From: a virus
Reading direction: 5' to 3' (one strand)
Virus record (IMG/VR): IMGVR_UViG_3300042888_002524
Span: 1 to 21,411 of that record
DNA length: 21,411 nt
Position 1 is the stretch's first letter. Every line of letters begins with the position of its first letter. Positions 6,848-14,884 of this stretch are shown here, piece after piece. A model generated the notes under the pieces. That model saw nothing but the letters and a program-made list of their open reading frames with translations. It was not told the origin of the DNA and ran no database searches. The position numbers and the translations under genes are program-made.

Positions 6848-7744
6848 CTACTCTTCGTAGGTAGTTACAACCGGACCGGACATGGCTGCCATACTTGCTC
6901 GTCCAGAATTCTGTCGGGTCCATGAAGGATTCAAGCCGTTCATTTCCAAAATATCATCACGGATGTTTTGATTTTTCTTTTCAATGTTCAGGATGCGAGT
7001 AAAGCTATTAGTGATAGCGGCAGTATAATACGCAAAAGGGTTCTGCGATTTAGACTCGTCGAATTGCAATCCGATTTGACTGAGTTGTAACAGGGCTTGT
7101 CCGCGCATTTCTTCATTGTAAGTGTAACCTCTCCAGTTTGATCTTGTGGCATAACGTTCGCACAGTTTCATAAACATAGTGGCCAGTTTGCGTGTCATGT
7201 TGCCATGATCCTTGCAAAACTCACCTGAGTCTAAATCTCCCCGCCAGTGGCTTTTGCCCACCAGCACAGGTGTTTTGTTTTCGTCTAGTCGGTAATGCCA
7301 AAACGGGGGAAAGTTCACACGCATGTGAGTGGGATCCAGCACAACGTCTTCAACTAAATCCGCCAAAGGATCTTCCACAACATCATCTAGGTCTAGTATG
7401 TCTTCGATCTTTTTCTTTTTGGCAGCAGTTTTAGGCACTTTCTTGGGCGCCATGGGTATGTGTTCCCATGTCATGACGCGGAAAACCACTTCTGTGTTGG
7501 GTATTTTTTTGGGATCAATCACTTCACCAGTTTCACGTTTGTGACGGTCAGCACGATTGCGGCGTGCTTCTGCCGTGGTCTTTTGATTGATTTTGCTCAC
7601 TGACGGCAGGATCATGTCAAACTGATGATCAGTTGTTCGATCCCGGAAACTACAGTAGGTGTTTTTGCTTAGATGTATTTCTTTTAAGATGTCACGGTTG
7701 TTAAGGTAGTTGACCTTGGCAGCGGGTTTGGCGATTAAAGTCAT
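6848..7744 (-). CDS. 55: gp55-like sigma factor for late transcription, with long N-terminal extension
   Basis: gp55 directs host RNA polymerase to late promoters together with the sliding clamp. The C-terminal third (about residues 184-269 from the 7744 start) shows the conserved gp55/sigma core: helices with NWRGYTYNEEMRGQALLQLS, then SQNPFAYYTAAITNSFTRIL and KKNQNIRDDIL. The protein is 298 aa, against 185 aa for T4 gp55. The extra N-terminal part has a VNYLNNRDILKEIHLSK motif (11-27), a Lys-rich patch (near 101-112) and an acidic stretch (near 114-134). The open frame extends to an ATG at 7792, but that ATG lies inside the -35/-10 spacer. The start at 7744 has TGGAG 11 nt upstream and is preferred. 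It leads the minus-strand operon. Confidence 0.92.
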   Translation of the reverse strand: MTLIAKPAAKVNYLNNRDILKEIHLSKNTYCSFRDRTTDHQFDMILPSVSKINQKTTAEARRNRADRHKRETGEVIDPKKIPNTEVVFRVMTWEHIPMAPKKVPKTAAKKKKIEDILDLDDVVEDPLADLVEDVVLDPTHMRVNFPPFWHYRLDENKTPVLVGKSHWRGDLDSGEFCKDHGNMTRKLATMFMKLCERYATRSNWRGYTYNEEMRGQALLQLSQIGLQFDESKSQNPFAYYTAAITNSFTRILNIEKKNQNIRDDILEMNGLNPSWTRQNSGRASMAAMSGPVVTTYEE

Positions 7745-7771
7745 CGGCGGGGTTTCTCCAGATATGTACTT

Positions 7772-7799
7772 ATTGTAGCACAAATACAACAATTGTCAA
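7772..7799 (-). promoter_or_regulatory. sigma70-type promoter for the gp55-47-46 operon
   Basis: On the minus strand a perfect -35 hexamer TTGACA (7794-7799) and a near-perfect -10 TACAAT (7772-7777) are separated by 16 nt. Transcription would begin near 7765, giving a leader of about 20 nt that includes TGGAG (7756-7760) before the ATG at 7744. Such a promoter would be read by unmodified host RNA polymerase early in infection. No other promoter of comparable quality was seen in the minus-strand operon. Confidence 0.82.
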
Positions 7800-7830
7800 C
7801 CTCTTGTTAAACTGCGTGGTTAAAAAAATG

Positions 7831-7838
7831 GTTAAATA
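7831..7838 (+). promoter_or_regulatory. T4-late-type promoter element upstream of the structural genes
   Basis: GTTAAATA matches the T4 late -10 consensus TATAAATA at 6 of 8 positions and lies 17 nt before the first structural ATG. AGGA (7845-7848) follows at good spacing for a ribosome site. It is the weakest match of the three late-type elements noted, but its position at the head of the operon is right. Confidence 0.55.
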
Positions 7839-7855
7839 AGGCATAGGAATAAAAA

Positions 7856-9283
7856 ATGGTCACACGAGCCCCAGCTGAACAAAATCCCGCAGTAGACCCT
7901 GAACTGCCACAGCCGCCAACAACTACACCAGGACCGCCTGTGACGGATCCGGAACCTTTGTCTCCATTGCAAACTGGTGATGTGAATCCATTTGGGCCAG
8001 TGGTCAATGTTGATCTGACTCGACAACCTGAACCTGTGCCTGCTGTGGCTCCAGGTGCTGACTCGCCATTTGGTGGTGTGTTTTTCAATGATGCAACTGC
8101 ACGAGCTCCTACACCTGTGGCTCCAGGTGCAACCAGTCCATTTGGTGGTGTGTTTTTCAATGATGCAACTGCACGAGCTCCTACACCTGTGGCTCCTGGA
8201 GCCACATCACCATTTGGTGGTGCAGTCTTCAACGATGCAACTGCACGAGCTCCTACACCTGTGGCTCCTGGAGCCACATCACCATTTGGTGGTGCGTTTT
8301 TCAATGATGCAACCGCAAGAACTCCTACACCTGTGGATCCCACAGTTGATCCTGCTGTGGCGCCCGGTGCAACCAGTCCTTTTGGTGGTGGTGCTTTTAA
8401 CCGTGCGGCAGCACAAAATCCTGAGGCAGTGGAAGCTGCACTGCAAGCCGCGCAAGAAGCACAACTCCGACAACAAGCAGCAGTGCAGGCTGAGTTTCAG
8501 TCTCCAGGCAACAATGACTGGCGTGTAAAATTGAAACTGGCGTCTGGGGCCACATATCTGTACAAAGACGCAGATGCAAAGAATGGCATATTGGCGCCAT
8601 TGGCGGCCAGCAATGGTGTGGTGTTTCCCTACATGCCCACCATATCAACCTCGTACAATGCCAACTATGATCAAACAGACCTCACACACTCAAATTATCG
8701 TGGACAGTTTTATAAAAGTTCATATGTGGGTGACATCCAAATTTCTGGAGAATTCACTGCGCAAGACACAGCTGAAGCCAATTACTTGTTGGCAGTGATA
8801 CATTTCTTTCGCTCAGTGACCAAGATGTTCTACGGTGCCAAAGATGCTTTTCGTGGTACCCCGCCTCCACTGGTATATCTCATGGGCCTGGGACAGTATC
8901 AATTCAACAATCAACCTTGTGTGGTCAGAACATTCAACTACAGCATGCCCAACAATGTTGATTACATACGCACCAAGCCCAACAACTACAATGTGAATCT
9001 AAACGGTCGGCAAGAAAAACCACAAACTGGCCTCAACCCCATTGAGGCTGTGATTGGTCGACTGCGAAATTCTGGGCTCAAAAAAGGTGCCTTGCCCAAT
9101 GTTCCATCACAGACTTTGCTGGATCTACAAAGTGTAACCAACATTGACAATAGTACCTATGTGCCCACTCGTTGTGACATATCCATCACTCTCATGCCCA
9201 TACAAACACGCGACCAACAAAGCACGTTGTTCAACATGAAAGAATATGCCAGTGGACAATTGCTCAAAGGAGGGTTCTGGTAA
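7856..9283 (+). CDS. tail/baseplate structural protein with N-terminal PFGG repeats (tube cap/initiator-like)
   Basis: This 475-aa protein has two parts. Residues 1-215 are rich in Pro and Ala and contain four near-identical 24-residue units plus a diverged fifth, followed by a Gln/Ala-rich helix (190-214). Residues 220-475 form a folded domain with FTAQDTAEANYLLAVIHFFR, a PPPLVYLMGLGQYQFNNQPC segment and a C-terminal beta stretch DISITLMPIQTR. This layout (helix with aromatic pairs, then a strand-rich 'conditions of the tube' section) resembles T4 gp48/gp54, the tail-tube cap and initiator, but no signature proves it. The ATG at 7856 has AGGA 7 nt upstream. The gene is first in the structural operon and joins gp53 by a TAATG overlap. 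A structural role is near certain; the gp48/54 equivalence is tentative. Confidence 0.75.
   Translation: MVTRAPAEQNPAVDPELPQPPTTTPGPPVTDPEPLSPLQTGDVNPFGPVVNVDLTRQPEPVPAVAPGADSPFGGVFFNDATARAPTPVAPGATSPFGGVFFNDATARAPTPVAPGATSPFGGAVFNDATARAPTPVAPGATSPFGGAFFNDATARTPTPVDPTVDPAVAPGATSPFGGGAFNRAAAQNPEAVEAALQAAQEAQLRQQAAVQAEFQSPGNNDWRVKLKLASGATYLYKDADAKNGILAPLAASNGVVFPYMPTISTSYNANYDQTDLTHSNYRGQFYKSSYVGDIQISGEFTAQDTAEANYLLAVIHFFRSVTKMFYGAKDAFRGTPPPLVYLMGLGQYQFNNQPCVVRTFNYSMPNNVDYIRTKPNNYNVNLNGRQEKPQTGLNPIEAVIGRLRNSGLKKGALPNVPSQTLLDLQSVTNIDNSTYVPTRCDISITLMPIQTRDQQSTLFNMKEYASGQLLKGGFW
8045..8428 (+). repeat. 72-bp coding tandem repeats (24-aa VAPGATSPFGG units)
   Basis: Four contiguous 72-bp units (8045-8332) encode VAPGA-SPFGG-FFNDATAR-PTP with few changes. 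After an 8-residue insertion a fifth diverged unit follows (8357-8428). A weaker precursor unit around NPFGPVVNVDLTR precedes them. DNA identity between units 3 and 4 is high, pointing to recent copy-number change. Confidence 0.92.
9266..9273 (+). promoter_or_regulatory. strong ribosome binding site for gp53
   Basis: AAAGGAGG lies 9 nt before the ATG at 9283, inside the last codons of the upstream gene. It is the strongest Shine-Dalgarno noticed in the window and fixes the gp53 start. Confidence 0.85.
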
Positions 9284-9582
9284 TGGCCAACTATGACGCA
9301 ACCAGTCCGTATTTTCTCACAGGATACAATCAATTCTATCTTGATGTCATGGCCAACAGACCCTTGCCCAAAGAAAGCGACGATTTGAGTTTTACCATCA
9401 ATCTCACTTATCAATATCGTCCAGACTTGCTGGCACATGACTTGTATAGTGATGCTAGACTGTGGTGGGTATTTTATCAACGCAACCCCAACACACTGAC
9501 CAAACCACCCTTGGATTTTGCAGTGGGTACCACGATCTACCTGCCTAAAATTACCACACTTAAATCTGTATTGGGATTCTAA
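9283..9582 (+). CDS. 53: gp53-like baseplate wedge protein
   Basis: This 99-aa protein contains the gp53/LysM-like core: YRPDLLAHDLYSDARLWWVFYQ (44-65) followed by RNPN and a strand ending TTIYLPKI. In T4, gp53 joins neighbouring wedges at the baseplate periphery around the hub. T4 gp53 is 196 aa, so this is a compact version with just the conserved module. It starts by TAATG overlap with the preceding structural gene and is followed after 3 nt by the 885-aa gene. The neighbours (gp5, gp25 and gp6 downstream) support the call. Confidence 0.87.
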   Translation: MANYDATSPYFLTGYNQFYLDVMANRPLPKESDDLSFTINLTYQYRPDLLAHDLYSDARLWWVFYQRNPNTLTKPPLDFAVGTTIYLPKITTLKSVLGF

Positions 9583-9585
9583 CAC

Positions 9586-12243
9586 ATGGCTGATGCTCCA
9601 CCCAAACTACCCAACTCCGAAGACCAGTCACCATCTTGGAAAGTAGAGATTGACGGTTTTGATCGCACTCAGGATGATGACAAAACATTATCAGAGGTCA
9701 TAGTCACAGCCGAACAGACCCGGGCCGATGTGTCAGGCAATCTCACAGCCACAGACGAAATAACACCACAGCCTAATGTGCTGGACAGATTTGCCAGCTA
9801 TACCTACAGCGCCAGTGTGTATTTAATGAGCACCTTGCAGTATGAACGCTTGTTGCGCAGAAAGAAAAAAGACATCAACGGATATTTTTTGCTGTTTCAA
9901 AGTGGTGGTGCGCCCACCAACCGAGGTGGATTCCTGGGCAAAGGATCAGGTGAGGTAGGTGGTCGAAACCCAGGCACTGAGGGCCTTGATGCTGAGGACG
10001 TTGACGACTTTGGAAGAAATCCTGCGTTTCCCCAGGATTTTTATATTGACTCAATCACTGTGGACAATGCTTTGCCTGGCAAGGCCACGCAAACAGCCCA
10101 CATGGTCACAGATCTCAAATTCACTGTGATAGAGCCTGGCAACATCACCTTGTTGGACCGACTGTATCGTGCAGTGCAAGATGCTGGACAAGTGCAAGGT
10201 GAGAATCAGCCCATCAATTACACAGCAGCAGCCTATCTCATGGTCATACGTTGGTATGGATATGACATCAATGGCAATCTGTTGGCTGTGGGTGCTGCAG
10301 ATCCCAACACAGGGCTGACAGATCCCAATGCTGTGGTTGAAAAGTTCATACCATTTCTCATTAAAAAAATTGACTGGAGTGTGAGCTCAAAACTGGTCAC
10401 TTATGATTTTGACTGCGCACCCATTGGTCAAATGGTTGCTGGCGGCACCCGTCGCGGCACTGTGCCTTATGACACACAGTTTACAGCATCATCAGTGAGT
10501 GCGTTGCTGGGCAATGGTTTGCAGTACACAGCCGGCACAGCACCCAATGCCAGTCCTGGAAACTCCACAACCACAGGTGGTGTATTTTCTCGGCCAGACT
10601 TTTCTCAACAGGCTGTTTCTGGATCCGCAGCACAGCCACCTCCGCCCAAAGCATCTGCGGCACCCAGTTCCAAGCTGGTGATCAAACAAGGACTCATGGG
10701 AGCCATGAATGCCTATCAGCAAGAGTTGGTAAAGAAAGGCATTTATAATGTGGCAGACACTTATGCCATTGAGTTTAGTGGTGGCATTGGCGATGCTACA
10801 CTGATATTGCCCGGACGAATTAAACAGTCAGACGATGGCCCTATGGGACCTCCAGATCCCAATCAAGCACTTGATCCAGAAAAAAACCCGGTAGACATCT
10901 CAAATCGCAACTACAGTATCACTGCTGGCATGCAGTTGGTGCAGGCCATTGATCTGGTGATTAGAAACAGCAGTTACATACTGAGTCAACAGTTGACAGT
11001 GATAGATGCCAAGACTCAAATTGAAACTACCAATCCCAACCTGGACCTGACAAAGCCCATGAAATGGTATGAAATCAGTTTTGAAGCCACGCAAGGCGAT
11101 TATGATCCCAAACGTAGGGATCATGCCTATGACATTTTGTTCATTGTGACTCCTTATCTTTTGCAAAACTTTGAATCTAGATACTTTCCACTCACAAGAT
11201 TTCGTGGCATTCATAAATCATATCCTTATTGGTTCACTGGTGCCAATACCGCAGTGCTGGATTTCACTGCCAACTTCAACAGTCTCTACAACCTCACAGT
11301 AACTGGCACCACTGCAAAAGATAACATAGCAGCAGCACAGAGAGAAGCGAGTACTTCCAGCATGCGAGAAATAGCCAAGTACACTTACATGGCTGCCAGC
11401 TCTGAAAGCAGACAAGGTGAACAAGGTCGTGCCTTAGAAGTGCAAGCCAATGCCGCTGAATATCTCTACAGTCCCAGCAACATGGGCACTACCAAAATGC
11501 GAATCATAGGAGATCCGGCCTGGATTCAACAAGGCAGCATATCCGGTGGTGTCAATGCCAAAGAATTCAGTTTTTCACCGTTTTTTGCTGATGGCACCAT
11601 AAATTTTGATGCTGAACAAGTGATGTTTGAAATTTCCTGGCAACGTCCCAAAGACTATGATATAAACACTGGGCTGGCGGACCCTTATGCGGGGGGAAAC
11701 GCCAAAGACCGACTGCCAATACAAAGCACAGTGTATCAGGCCACACGAGTGATCAGTGAGTTTAGACAAGGAAAATTTGAACAGACAATTGAAGGCTCTT
11801 TGTTCATGTTTCCCAAACCTGATGGCACCAACACTGTGGGCAAGTCCACTGGGCAGACCACTGCACAAACCACAAATCAACGCACAGACGGTACCACAGA
11901 TGTGGCGGACTCTACTAGGTCAAATGCACAGTCACCCACAGTGGCACAAAACTTTGTGACCAACACCAACACCAGCGTGGTCAACAGCATCACCAATGGA
12001 GCAGCATTGTCCTCTACTGGCACTAGACCAGCCACTGCACCTCCACCCACCAACATTGTGGCCTCTACCACACCACCAGCCACTGTCAATAGCAACAGCA
12101 CAGTTGGTCCGTCATCATATCCGCGGGCATCCACTGGATCTGGTGTAGTCCCTATCCAGACCACAGAATCGTCGCCACAGCCACTGAATGTCAACCCATT
12201 TGTCACAGCAGGCCGTACACAAACCATAGTAAGAGAAAGTTAA
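9586..12243 (+). CDS. large baseplate/tail structural protein next to gp5
   Basis: This 885-aa protein belongs to a family found beside gp5 in marine T4-like phages (sometimes annotated VrlC-like; recalled from memory). Features seen are YTYSASVYLMSTLQYERLL (72-90), NGYFLLFQSGG, the pair FPQDFYIDSITVDNALPG and FTVIEPGNITLLDRLYRA, and NYTAAAYLMVIRWYGYD. The middle region contains an Ala/Pro linker (about 340-365) and an ESRYFPLTRFRG segment. From about residue 745 to the end the chain is low complexity, rich in Thr, Ser, Asn and Pro, and ends with NVNPFVTAGRTQ. No transmembrane or signal segment is evident. Location between gp53 and gp5 suggests a hub or inner-wedge role, possibly the place of T4 gp27, which is inference. 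It starts 3 nt after the gp53 stop with only a weak ribosome site. Confidence 0.75.
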   Translation: MADAPPKLPNSEDQSPSWKVEIDGFDRTQDDDKTLSEVIVTAEQTRADVSGNLTATDEITPQPNVLDRFASYTYSASVYLMSTLQYERLLRRKKKDINGYFLLFQSGGAPTNRGGFLGKGSGEVGGRNPGTEGLDAEDVDDFGRNPAFPQDFYIDSITVDNALPGKATQTAHMVTDLKFTVIEPGNITLLDRLYRAVQDAGQVQGENQPINYTAAAYLMVIRWYGYDINGNLLAVGAADPNTGLTDPNAVVEKFIPFLIKKIDWSVSSKLVTYDFDCAPIGQMVAGGTRRGTVPYDTQFTASSVSALLGNGLQYTAGTAPNASPGNSTTTGGVFSRPDFSQQAVSGSAAQPPPPKASAAPSSKLVIKQGLMGAMNAYQQELVKKGIYNVADTYAIEFSGGIGDATLILPGRIKQSDDGPMGPPDPNQALDPEKNPVDISNRNYSITAGMQLVQAIDLVIRNSSYILSQQLTVIDAKTQIETTNPNLDLTKPMKWYEISFEATQGDYDPKRRDHAYDILFIVTPYLLQNFESRYFPLTRFRGIHKSYPYWFTGANTAVLDFTANFNSLYNLTVTGTTAKDNIAAAQREASTSSMREIAKYTYMAASSESRQGEQGRALEVQANAAEYLYSPSNMGTTKMRIIGDPAWIQQGSISGGVNAKEFSFSPFFADGTINFDAEQVMFEISWQRPKDYDINTGLADPYAGGNAKDRLPIQSTVYQATRVISEFRQGKFEQTIEGSLFMFPKPDGTNTVGKSTGQTTAQTTNQRTDGTTDVADSTRSNAQSPTVAQNFVTNTNTSVVNSITNGAALSSTGTRPATAPPPTNIVASTTPPATVNSNSTVGPSSYPRASTGSGVVPIQTTESSPQPLNVNPFVTAGRTQTIVRES

Positions 12244-12247
12244 GGAG
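12242..12247 (+). promoter_or_regulatory. ribosome binding site that sets the TTG start of gp5
   Basis: AAGGAG overlaps the TAA stop of the preceding gene and lies 5 nt before a TTG at 12253. There is no in-frame ATG nearby; the next Met is residue 34, inside the first domain, so TTG is the likely start. Confidence 0.8.
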
Positions 12248-12252
12248 CAATT

Positions 12253-13755
12253 TTGTCAGAAGAAATACAACGCAGCAGAGGCCGACCACAAAATTACAAA
12301 TTAGATCGTGGCGGTGTACCCTCAGAATTTGGTCCATTCGTAGGCATTGTGATGAACAATGTGGACCCCACACGAGCAGGACGTTTACAGGTATACATAG
12401 AAACGTTCAGTGGTGGTGACATGAATGACCGTACCAAATGGACCACTGTGCGATATTTGCCAGGATTTTATGGCTACACGCCCGCAGGCAACAACGCAGA
12501 AAATAATGTAGGTGAATATACACAAAATCAAAATGCCTATGGCATGTGGTTCACTCCTCCTGACATTGGCATCACAGTGCTGTGTGTGTTTGCCAATGGT
12601 GACCGTCAACTGGGCTATTACATTGGTGTTGTGCCTGACACAGGACTGGGACACATGGTTCCTGCTGTGGGCAGCAGTAACAAAAAAGTAACCACCAACC
12701 AAAATCAAAAAACATACTTTGTCAACGATGAGTACTTGCCAGTCACAGAAATCAACGTCAACAACGAAAAAATAGTTAACAATGAGAAATTTTTTAATCA
12801 GGAGAAGCCAGTACACAATGTAGTTGCAGGTGTGTTGTTTCAACAAGGGCTCAACCGGGACATTGAACGTGGGCCCATAAGATCTACCAGCCAACGTGAA
12901 ACACCCAGCACTGTGTTTGGTGTCAGCACTCCTGGGATACCCGTGTACAACGGTGGTATGAAGCCCAATGATATACGTAAAAAAATTCAAAACAATGAAC
13001 TCGACCCTGCGGATGCTCGAGTGATTGGTCGCATGGGCGGACACACTCTTGTTATGGACGATGGTGACCTTGACGGTAAAAATGCCTTGTTTAGACTGCG
13101 CACACCCAAGGGTCATCAAATCACCATGAACGATTCAGGTGACTTTTTCTACATCACCCATGCCAATGGACAGACTTGGTTGGAGTTTGGCAAAGAAGGC
13201 ACAGTAGATGTGTTCAGCACTAACTCTGTGAACATACGCACCAATGGTGACATCAACATGCATGCTGACCGCGACATCAACATGTATGCTGGTGGCAACA
13301 TACAGGTCAAAACTGCCAATGCCATGACTGTGGAAGCCATGACTGATCTCAATTTGTCTGCGCAGCGAGATTTCAAAATCTACAGCAAAAACACCATTGG
13401 CATCAAGTCTGATGGTACTCTAGCTTTGAACAGTGCTTCAGGATCATGGAACGGTGGTGATGCATTGTTGTTCACAGCCGGTGGCATTGATTTGAATGGT
13501 CCTGCTGCACCCGAAGTCACAGCACCCAAGCCCATTGCCAAGATCTTGCTGTCAGACACCGAGTTTGACACTGCCAAAGGCTGGCAAGTCAAGGACAGTG
13601 CGTTGGAAACCATTGTGCCTAGAGCACCCACACATGAACCTTATCCTTATCACAACCTAGGAGTTGATGTAAAGGTCAAGTTAGAACAAGGAAAACCACC
13701 ACCACCACCAGGTGCGCCGGCTGTGCCAGCTGGGGTAGTGGTCAGAGCATTATGA
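12253..13755 (+). CDS. 5: gp5-like baseplate hub/central spike protein lacking the lysozyme domain
   Basis: This 500-aa protein has an N-terminal OB-fold domain (about 22-135; GPFVGIVMNNVDPTRAGRLQ, then WFTPPDIGITVLCVFANGD), as in T4 gp5 and VgrG-type spikes. A linker with Asn/Glu-rich repeats follows (about 145-190). Then comes MGGHTLVMDDGDL and RLRTPKGHQITM (261-292), and a C-terminal beta-helix with repeating dipeptide spacing such as NIRTNGDINMHADRDINM and GGNIQVKTANAMTV (about 318-416). T4 gp5 (575 aa) has a lysozyme domain between the OB fold and helix; I see no lysozyme motif or room for one. The C-terminus is Pro-rich. Translation begins at TTG. It ends with an ATGA overlap into the 370-aa gene. 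Confidence 0.92.
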   Translation: MSEEIQRSRGRPQNYKLDRGGVPSEFGPFVGIVMNNVDPTRAGRLQVYIETFSGGDMNDRTKWTTVRYLPGFYGYTPAGNNAENNVGEYTQNQNAYGMWFTPPDIGITVLCVFANGDRQLGYYIGVVPDTGLGHMVPAVGSSNKKVTTNQNQKTYFVNDEYLPVTEINVNNEKIVNNEKFFNQEKPVHNVVAGVLFQQGLNRDIERGPIRSTSQRETPSTVFGVSTPGIPVYNGGMKPNDIRKKIQNNELDPADARVIGRMGGHTLVMDDGDLDGKNALFRLRTPKGHQITMNDSGDFFYITHANGQTWLEFGKEGTVDVFSTNSVNIRTNGDINMHADRDINMYAGGNIQVKTANAMTVEAMTDLNLSAQRDFKIYSKNTIGIKSDGTLALNSASGSWNGGDALLFTAGGIDLNGPAAPEVTAPKPIAKILLSDTEFDTAKGWQVKDSALETIVPRAPTHEPYPYHNLGVDVKVKLEQGKPPPPPGAPAVPAGVVVRAL

Positions 13756-14864
13756 GTAAATTTACTTTTGATCTTGCTGGTATAAAAACAGCGATTGGCG
13801 CCGGTCAATCAAAGGTTTTTGAAGTCAGCGGCCCTCCAAACATGACACGTGAACAGGCCTTTGCTATTTTTCAAAAGCAAGCGTCAGCAGGTGGGCTTAC
13901 TGGTTTTCAATCTGGTGACATACTCAGCGCACAAACACAAGCCGCTGATGGCCTTGAAGCGGCTCGGGCTGAAGTGACACAAGGGTTTGCTGGATTTGCT
14001 GGCACAGATCAAGGAACACAGAATCAGTTTGTGAGTATTGCACAAAGTGCCAAGCAGTCATTGGCTGCAGGTACCACAGGAAATTTGCAAAGTCGCATCA
14101 CCAATGGTGGTACCATACTGCAACAGACCACAGCTAAAATTGGCGCTTTGCTTGGTGTACCAGTGACCAATGGTATTACCACTGCGGATTTTGCCAAAAC
14201 AGCCACAGCAATCATGCCCATGTCAGGTCTCGATACCACTGATGTTCGTGCCACCATGGCATCAGTAGGCACTGCCACTGGACAAAATTTTGATCAAATA
14301 ACCAATGCAGTGGGAGTTGGCAAGTTTGGATTTGATGCTACACAGTTGGAAACAGCAGGACTACTCAAACCAGGCACAGCCAGCACGTTTCTAAAACAAG
14401 GCATAAACAATCTAACATCAGTGTTGAAAAGTCCTGCTGTGTGGACTGGTGCAGGCGGTGTCACCGGTCTTGACAGTTTTTTAAAAAATCCTGCGGCGCA
14501 GAATTTGACACAGCAAAATTTAATGAACTCAGGGTTGGCCACGGCCAGTTCATTGGGAGTGCCGCTGGATGTATTCAATGCCAAAGAACTTGGAGGCATA
14601 TCATCGGTGTTTGCCAAAAATTCAGCAGCTGGTACTGACTGGATTCGAGGACAGTTGCCGCCAGACAAGCAGGCTGAATTTGATGCCAAGTTTAAAGAAG
14701 CACAATTTGCCGTTGGTACAGCAGAACAAAAACTAAATGATGCTGTGTTACAACAGGCACCACCAGGAGAAGCAACTGACACAGTTGACCGAATCACCGT
14801 TGATGCTGCTACTACCAGAATCGTGGGCAACGACAAAGTTCCTGATCTCAATTATGGCAGTTAA
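13752..14864 (+). CDS. structural protein of unknown function between gp5 and gp25
   Basis: This 370-aa protein is rich in Ala, Gly, Thr and Gln and mostly helical in character. A central segment reads KFGFDATQLETAGLLKPGT (about 194-212) and is followed by LKSPAVWTGAGGVTGLDSFL and NPAAQNLTQQNLM. I recall similar 'QLE-AG-LKPGT ... WTG' segments in proteins from other phage tail clusters, but I cannot name the function. The start overlaps the gp5 stop by ATGA, so it is coupled to the hub gene and probably belongs to the hub or its assembly. No signal peptide or catalytic motif is visible. Confidence 0.65.
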   Translation: MSKFTFDLAGIKTAIGAGQSKVFEVSGPPNMTREQAFAIFQKQASAGGLTGFQSGDILSAQTQAADGLEAARAEVTQGFAGFAGTDQGTQNQFVSIAQSAKQSLAAGTTGNLQSRITNGGTILQQTTAKIGALLGVPVTNGITTADFAKTATAIMPMSGLDTTDVRATMASVGTATGQNFDQITNAVGVGKFGFDATQLETAGLLKPGTASTFLKQGINNLTSVLKSPAVWTGAGGVTGLDSFLKNPAAQNLTQQNLMNSGLATASSLGVPLDVFNAKELGGISSVFAKNSAAGTDWIRGQLPPDKQAEFDAKFKEAQFAVGTAEQKLNDAVLQQAPPGEATDTVDRITVDAATTRIVGNDKVPDLNYGS

Positions 14865-14871
14865 ACTACAC

Positions 14872-14879
14872 CATAAATA
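14872..14879 (+). promoter_or_regulatory. T4-late-type promoter element before gp25
   Basis: CATAAATA matches TATAAATA at 7 of 8 positions. It ends only 5 nt before the gp25 ATG, so a transcript from it would be leaderless or nearly so. Confidence 0.6.
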
Positions 14880-14884
14880 TCAAC

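Larger units (their letters stand above)
7745..7855. promoter_or_regulatory. divergent control region between early/middle and late operons
   Basis: This 111-nt gap separates the two divergent gene blocks and is the largest non-coding stretch in the window. It contains the minus-strand sigma70-type promoter and, 30-60 nt away, a plus-strand late-type element with an AGGA ribosome site. Short direct repeats TGGTTAAA occur at about 7817 and 7829. Confidence 0.8.

Noticed and set aside
6840-6849. Palindrome TAGTATACTA between gp55 and gp47
   Set aside because: Ten bases, partly covering the gp55 stop, with no U-tract or second copy; too short to call an operator or terminator.
7807-8343. Long Gly/Ala-rich open frame on the minus strand opposite the PFGG repeats
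   Set aside because: It exists only because a stop-free repeat is copied several times; it lacks a ribosome site and lies antisense to a convincing structural gene and over its promoter.
8045-8428. Regular repeats considered as a CRISPR array
   Set aside because: Units are contiguous, in frame and coding, with no unique spacers.
12385-13119. 244-aa antisense open frame within gp5
   Set aside because: The sense strand encodes clear gp5 domains; the antisense product has no recognisable motif and no start signals.
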